This document shows, piece by piece, positions 42,534-45,379 of a stretch of 45,379 nt of DNA. Every line of letters starts with the position of its first letter. Position 1 is the stretch's first letter. The notes under the pieces are model-generated. The model worked only from the letters and a program-made list of their open reading frames with translations. It did not search any database and was not told the origin of the DNA. Made by a program: the position numbers and the translations under genes. This DNA comes from Variovorax sp. (GTDB lineage: Bacteria; Pseudomonadota; Gammaproteobacteria; Burkholderiales; Burkholderiaceae_C): positions 1 to 45,379 of the forward strand of contig SEGS01000019.1 in NCBI GenBank assembly GCA_004210915.1, given 5' to 3'.

Positions 42534-43514
42534 ATGAAAATTCGCAATCTCTCAATCTCGTTCGTCTTGTCCGGCGCAGCCGCCATGTCCTGGGCCGGCC
42601 CGCTCGACAAGACAGAGTGCATCGCGCCGGCCAAGCCGGGCGGTGGCTTTGACCTGACCTGCAAGCTGGTGCAAAGCGGCTTGCTCGAAGGCAAGTACAT
42701 CGCCGATCCGATGCGCGTGACCTACATGCCCGGTGGCATTGGCGCAGTGGCCTACAACACCGTGATTGCCCAGCGTCCTGACGCCGGCAACACCATCGTC
42801 GCCTTCTCCGGGGGCTCGCTCTTGAACCTGGCGCAAGGAAAGTTCGGCCGCTACTCGGAAAACGATGTCAAGTGGCTCGCGGCGATCGGCACGGACTACG
42901 GCGCTGTCGTCGTCGCCGAAAACTCGCCGTACAAGACCTTGCAGGACGTCATGACCGCCATGAAAGCTGACCCGACCAAGGTGGTGCTGGGCGCAGGTGG
43001 AACGATCGGCAGCCAGGACTGGATGAAGGCCGCACTGCTGGCACGGGCTGCCGGCGTCAACCCGCGCACCATGCGTTTCGTGGCGTTTGAAGGCGGCGGC
43101 GAAGCCATGACGGCGCTGCAAGGTAACCACATTCATGTTTTCACCGGTGACGCGGCCGAGACGATGCAGCAGCAAAAGGCAGGCGCGAAGGTTCGCGTCC
43201 TGGCAGTGATGTCCGACAAGCGCTTGCCAGGCGACATGGCCAACGTGCCGACGGCCAAGGAAGCCGGTGCCGATATCCAATGGCCGATCGTGCGCGGCTT
43301 CTACCTCGGGCCCAAGGTCAGCGATGCCGACTACAAGGTCTGGGCTGACACCTTCGCCAAGATGATGGCCACGCCGGCCTATGCCAAGCTGCGCGACGAG
43401 CGCGGACTGTTCCCACTGGCGATTGCGGGTCCCGAGCTGGATGCCTACGTGAAGCAGCAGGTCGGCGGCTATCGCAAGCTGGTCGAAGACTTCGGGCTCA
43501 AGGTTGCGAACTGA
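42534..43514 (+). CDS. tctC: Tripartite carboxylate transporter substrate-binding protein (Bug family)
   Basis: This 326-aa periplasmic receptor has a signal peptide (residues 1-21, ending AMSWA). AKPGGGFDLTCKLVQSGL is the Bug ligand-loop region, and YMPGGIGAVAYN and GGTIGSQDWMKAALLARAAG (second loop) follow. Bug proteins bind dicarboxylates or tricarboxylates and related compounds and deliver them to the TctAB channel. GGAGA precedes the ATG. Here receptor, small and large membrane subunits are in the order tctC-tctB-tctA, as in Salmonella and Bordetella. The ligand cannot be named from sequence. Confidence 0.94.
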   Translation: MKIRNLSISFVLSGAAAMSWAGPLDKTECIAPAKPGGGFDLTCKLVQSGLLEGKYIADPMRVTYMPGGIGAVAYNTVIAQRPDAGNTIVAFSGGSLLNLAQGKFGRYSENDVKWLAAIGTDYGAVVVAENSPYKTLQDVMTAMKADPTKVVLGAGGTIGSQDWMKAALLARAAGVNPRTMRFVAFEGGGEAMTALQGNHIHVFTGDAAETMQQQKAGAKVRVLAVMSDKRLPGDMANVPTAKEAGADIQWPIVRGFYLGPKVSDADYKVWADTFAKMMATPAYAKLRDERGLFPLAIAGPELDAYVKQQVGGYRKLVEDFGLKVAN

Positions 43515-43548
43515 ATGACCGCCTCGACAACAACAGGCAAGGTGCGCC

Positions 43549-43995
43549 ATGAGTGACCGGATTCTCGGCGTCGCGTGCATGGCACTCGCCATTGCCATGG
43601 CCGTCGCGGCGCAGTCCTATGTGGCTGAGATTTCTTACGAGCCCGTCGGCCCTCGCGCGTTTCCGATGCTGCTGGCAGTCCTCCTCGCGCTGGGCGGGCT
43701 GTGGCTGGTGTTCAAGCCATCGCATGATGCTGCTCGCTACGCGCAGGTTCCGCTGAAGCTGGTCGGGGTTGCGCTTGCAACCGTGTTTGCCTACGCGTTT
43801 GCGTTCGAGGCGCTTGGGTTCCCGCTGGCCACCGCGCTCATGGCCGTCCCTGTCGGCATGGCCTTCAACGGGAAACCGCTCAAGAGTCTTGCTGCGGGTG
43901 TCGTCCTGGGTGTGGGCTGCTATTTTCTGTTCGACCGCTTGCTCGATGTGGTCTTACCCGCTGGCTTGCTGGCTCCGCTGCTGCGAGGACTGTGA
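43549..43995 (+). CDS. tctB: Tripartite carboxylate transporter small membrane subunit
   Basis: This 148-aa protein has four predicted helices (about 5-22, 35-53, 66-88, 97-125). SYEPVGPRAFPMLLAVLLAL is the usual TctB first-to-second helix signature. It forms a complex with TctA in the inner membrane and depends on TctC. It starts 34 bases after tctC, and its TGA overlaps the tctA ATG by one base, so the pair is coupled. Confidence 0.9.
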   Translation: MSDRILGVACMALAIAMAVAAQSYVAEISYEPVGPRAFPMLLAVLLALGGLWLVFKPSHDAARYAQVPLKLVGVALATVFAYAFAFEALGFPLATALMAVPVGMAFNGKPLKSLAAGVVLGVGCYFLFDRLLDVVLPAGLLAPLLRGL

Positions 43996-45379
43996 TGGAC
44001 ACCTTGACACACCTGCTGAGCGGGTTCGCGGTGGCGTTCACGCCAATGAATCTCGTCACGGCTGCGCTGGGTTGCCTGATCGGCACGGTGGTAGGCCTGC
44101 TTCCGGGTCTCGGACCGATCAACGGCGTAGCCATCCTGATGCCGCTGGCATTTGCCATGAAGCTGCCGGCCGAGACCTCGCTGATCTTGCTGGCTGCCGT
44201 CTACATCGGCTGCGAGTACGGCGGTCGGATTTCATCGATCCTTCTGAACATCCCGGGCGATGCGGGGGCGATCATGACTGCCCTGGATGGCTATCCGATG
44301 GCGCGCAAGGGGCAAGGGGGCGTTGCGCTCTCCATATCCGCGTGGAGTTCCTTCATCGGTTCTCTTGTTGCAACGATGGGCATTGTGGTCTTCGCCCCCT
44401 TGCTCGCGAGCTGGGCCATTTCGTTCGGCCCTGCAGAGTACTTCGCGCTGATGTGTTTCGCCTTCGCATGTATCGCCGGGCTGCTGGGTGACTCACCGGT
44501 CAAAGCCGGGATTGCCGCCGTTCTGGGCTTGGCCTTGTCCTGTGTGGGACTGGACTCCAATTCCGGCGTTTATCGATTCACCGGCGACGACGTACATCTC
44601 TCGGACGGCGTGCAGTTCGTGGTCGTCGTGATCGGGGTGTTCTCGATCAGCGAACTCCTGCTGATGCTGGAGAGCCACCACAGCCCCACCGGCATGGTGA
44701 CGAACACCGGCCGCAAGATGTTCAACTGGGCAGAGGCGAAGCTGACGTGGTGGGGCACGATCCGCTCCAGTGTCGTCGGCTTCGTTGTGGGCGTGCTGCC
44801 AGGCGCCGGTGCCACGGTGGCGAGCGCGATGACTTACACGATGGAGAAACGCCTCACGGACAAGGAAGGTACGTTCGGCAAGGGAGACATTCGCGGTGTG
44901 GCCGCGCCCGAGGCTGCCAACAACTCCGCGGCCACCGGGTCCTTCGTTCCCATGCTGACACTCGGGGTGCCTGGTTCGGGGACCACTGCGGTGATGATGG
45001 GTGCGCTGGCCCTCTACAACATCACGCCGGGGCCGGCGCTCTTCACCATGCAACCCGATCTGGTGTGGGGCTTCATTGCATCGCTGTTCCTGGCCAACAT
45101 CATGCTGCTGGGGATGAACATCCCGATGGTCGGGCTGTTCACCAAGCTGCTGTCGGTACCCAACTGGCTGCTGGTGCCCTCGATCCTCACCGTCAGCGCG
45201 GTCGGCGTGTACGCCGTACACGCAACCACATTCGACCTGGTTCTGATGGCGGTGCTCGGCGTGATCGGCTACCTGCTGCGCAAGCAGGATGTTCCGATGG
45301 CCCCACTGATCCTGGGCTTCGTGCTGGGGCCGCTGATGGAGCAGAACCTGCGCCGTGCCCTTTCGATCACGCAAGGCGA
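43995..45379 (+). CDS. tctA: Tripartite carboxylate transporter large membrane subunit (3' end cut)
   Basis: About 461 codons are visible and no stop is reached; the family is about 500 residues long, so little is missing. [83 protein letters not shown] and [22 protein letters not shown] (parts quoted) are the glycine-rich pore motifs of TctA in the expected order. It has about eleven helices. The start ATG at 43995 overlaps the tctB stop. It is the energised permease subunit, driven by sodium or proton flow. Confidence 0.94.
   Translation, partial: MDTLTHLLSGFAVAFTPMNLVTAALGCLIGTVVGLLPGLGPINGVAILMPLAFAMKLPAETSLILLAAVYIGCEYGGRISSILLNIPGDAGAIMTALDGYPMARKGQGGVALSISAWSSFIGSLVATMGIVVFAPLLASWAISFGPAEYFALMCFAFACIAGLLGDSPVKAGIAAVLGLALSCVGLDSNSGVYRFTGDDVHLSDGVQFVVVVIGVFSISELLLMLESHHSPTGMVTNTGRKMFNWAEAKLTWWGTIRSSVVGFVVGVLPGAGATVASAMTYTMEKRLTDKEGTFGKGDIRGVAAPEAANNSAATGSFVPMLTLGVPGSGTTAVMMGALALYNITPGPALFTMQPDLVWGFIASLFLANIMLLGMNIPMVGLFTKLLSVPNWLLVPSILTVSAVGVYAVHATTFDLVLMAVLGVIGYLLRKQDVPMAPLILGFVLGPLMEQNLRRALSITQG

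Overview
The window is about 45 kb of high-GC, gene-dense chromosome. It looks like a betaproteobacterium of the Burkholderiales, most likely Comamonadaceae and Variovorax-like. The reasons are the Bug-type tripartite carboxylate receptor, the glpR/glpK-glpD arrangement, the cydDCABX order, and the style of the proteins. That placement is by recognition; no search was run. I saw no rRNA, tRNA, CRISPR array, insertion sequence or prophage gene. Both edges cut genes: a transglutaminase-family protein on the left and tctA on the right.

Layout. (1) 1-6037: the start of a transglutaminase-family gene diverges from comEC (DNA uptake channel), followed by a circularly permuted ATP-grasp plus alpha-E pair and a small conserved hypothetical. 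(2) 6117-10086: a glycerol 3-phosphate module, with glpR-glpK on the minus strand divergent from glpD. (3) 10155-17589: nine tightly packed, mostly overlapping plus-strand genes. They encode a DarA-like resorcinol-forming enzyme, a KAS III, an unknown 131-aa protein, a BtrH-type ACP acyltransferase, an ABC-2 exporter pair, an acyl carrier protein, a ketosynthase and a short ketosynthase-like partner. This is the best candidate in the window for an undescribed biosynthetic system. (4) 17673-23974: a secreted histidine phosphatase, an HD-type protein, lytic transglycosylase MltB, and a MoxR / DUF58 / TgpA-like transglutaminase operon. (5) 24031-32183: a class II histone deacetylase-like hydrolase, an MscS-family channel, etfBA, acyl-CoA dehydrogenase, a nitronate monooxygenase-family protein and a membrane acyltransferase. 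(6) 32296-38721: a complete cytochrome bd locus, cydD-cydC-cydA-cydB-cydX, behind an AT-rich promoter. (7) 38731-40587: a GST, a GbsR/MarR regulator and an orphan GspC-like periplasmic protein. (8) 40746-45379: a metallo-beta-lactamase-fold lipoprotein with a small overlapping periplasmic protein, then tctCBA.

How the genes work together. Region 3 reads as an acyl pathway. The ACP carries the chain, and the ketosynthase with its partner extends it. The KAS III and DarA-like proteins would condense and cyclise chains to a resorcinol-like head group. The BtrH-like protein would move an acyl group from ACP to an acceptor, and the ABC-2 pair would export the product. No ketoreductase or dehydratase is present, so those steps would come from primary fatty-acid synthesis. 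In region 5, the electron-transfer flavoprotein would accept electrons from the acyl-CoA dehydrogenase. A near-perfect palindrome sits ahead of etfB. In region 8, two promoters about 1.8 kb apart share a PhoB-style 11-bp-spaced direct repeat exactly 10 bp ahead of a -10-like hexamer. This predicts that the lipoprotein and the tct transporter answer to one OmpR/PhoB-family regulator that is not in the window.
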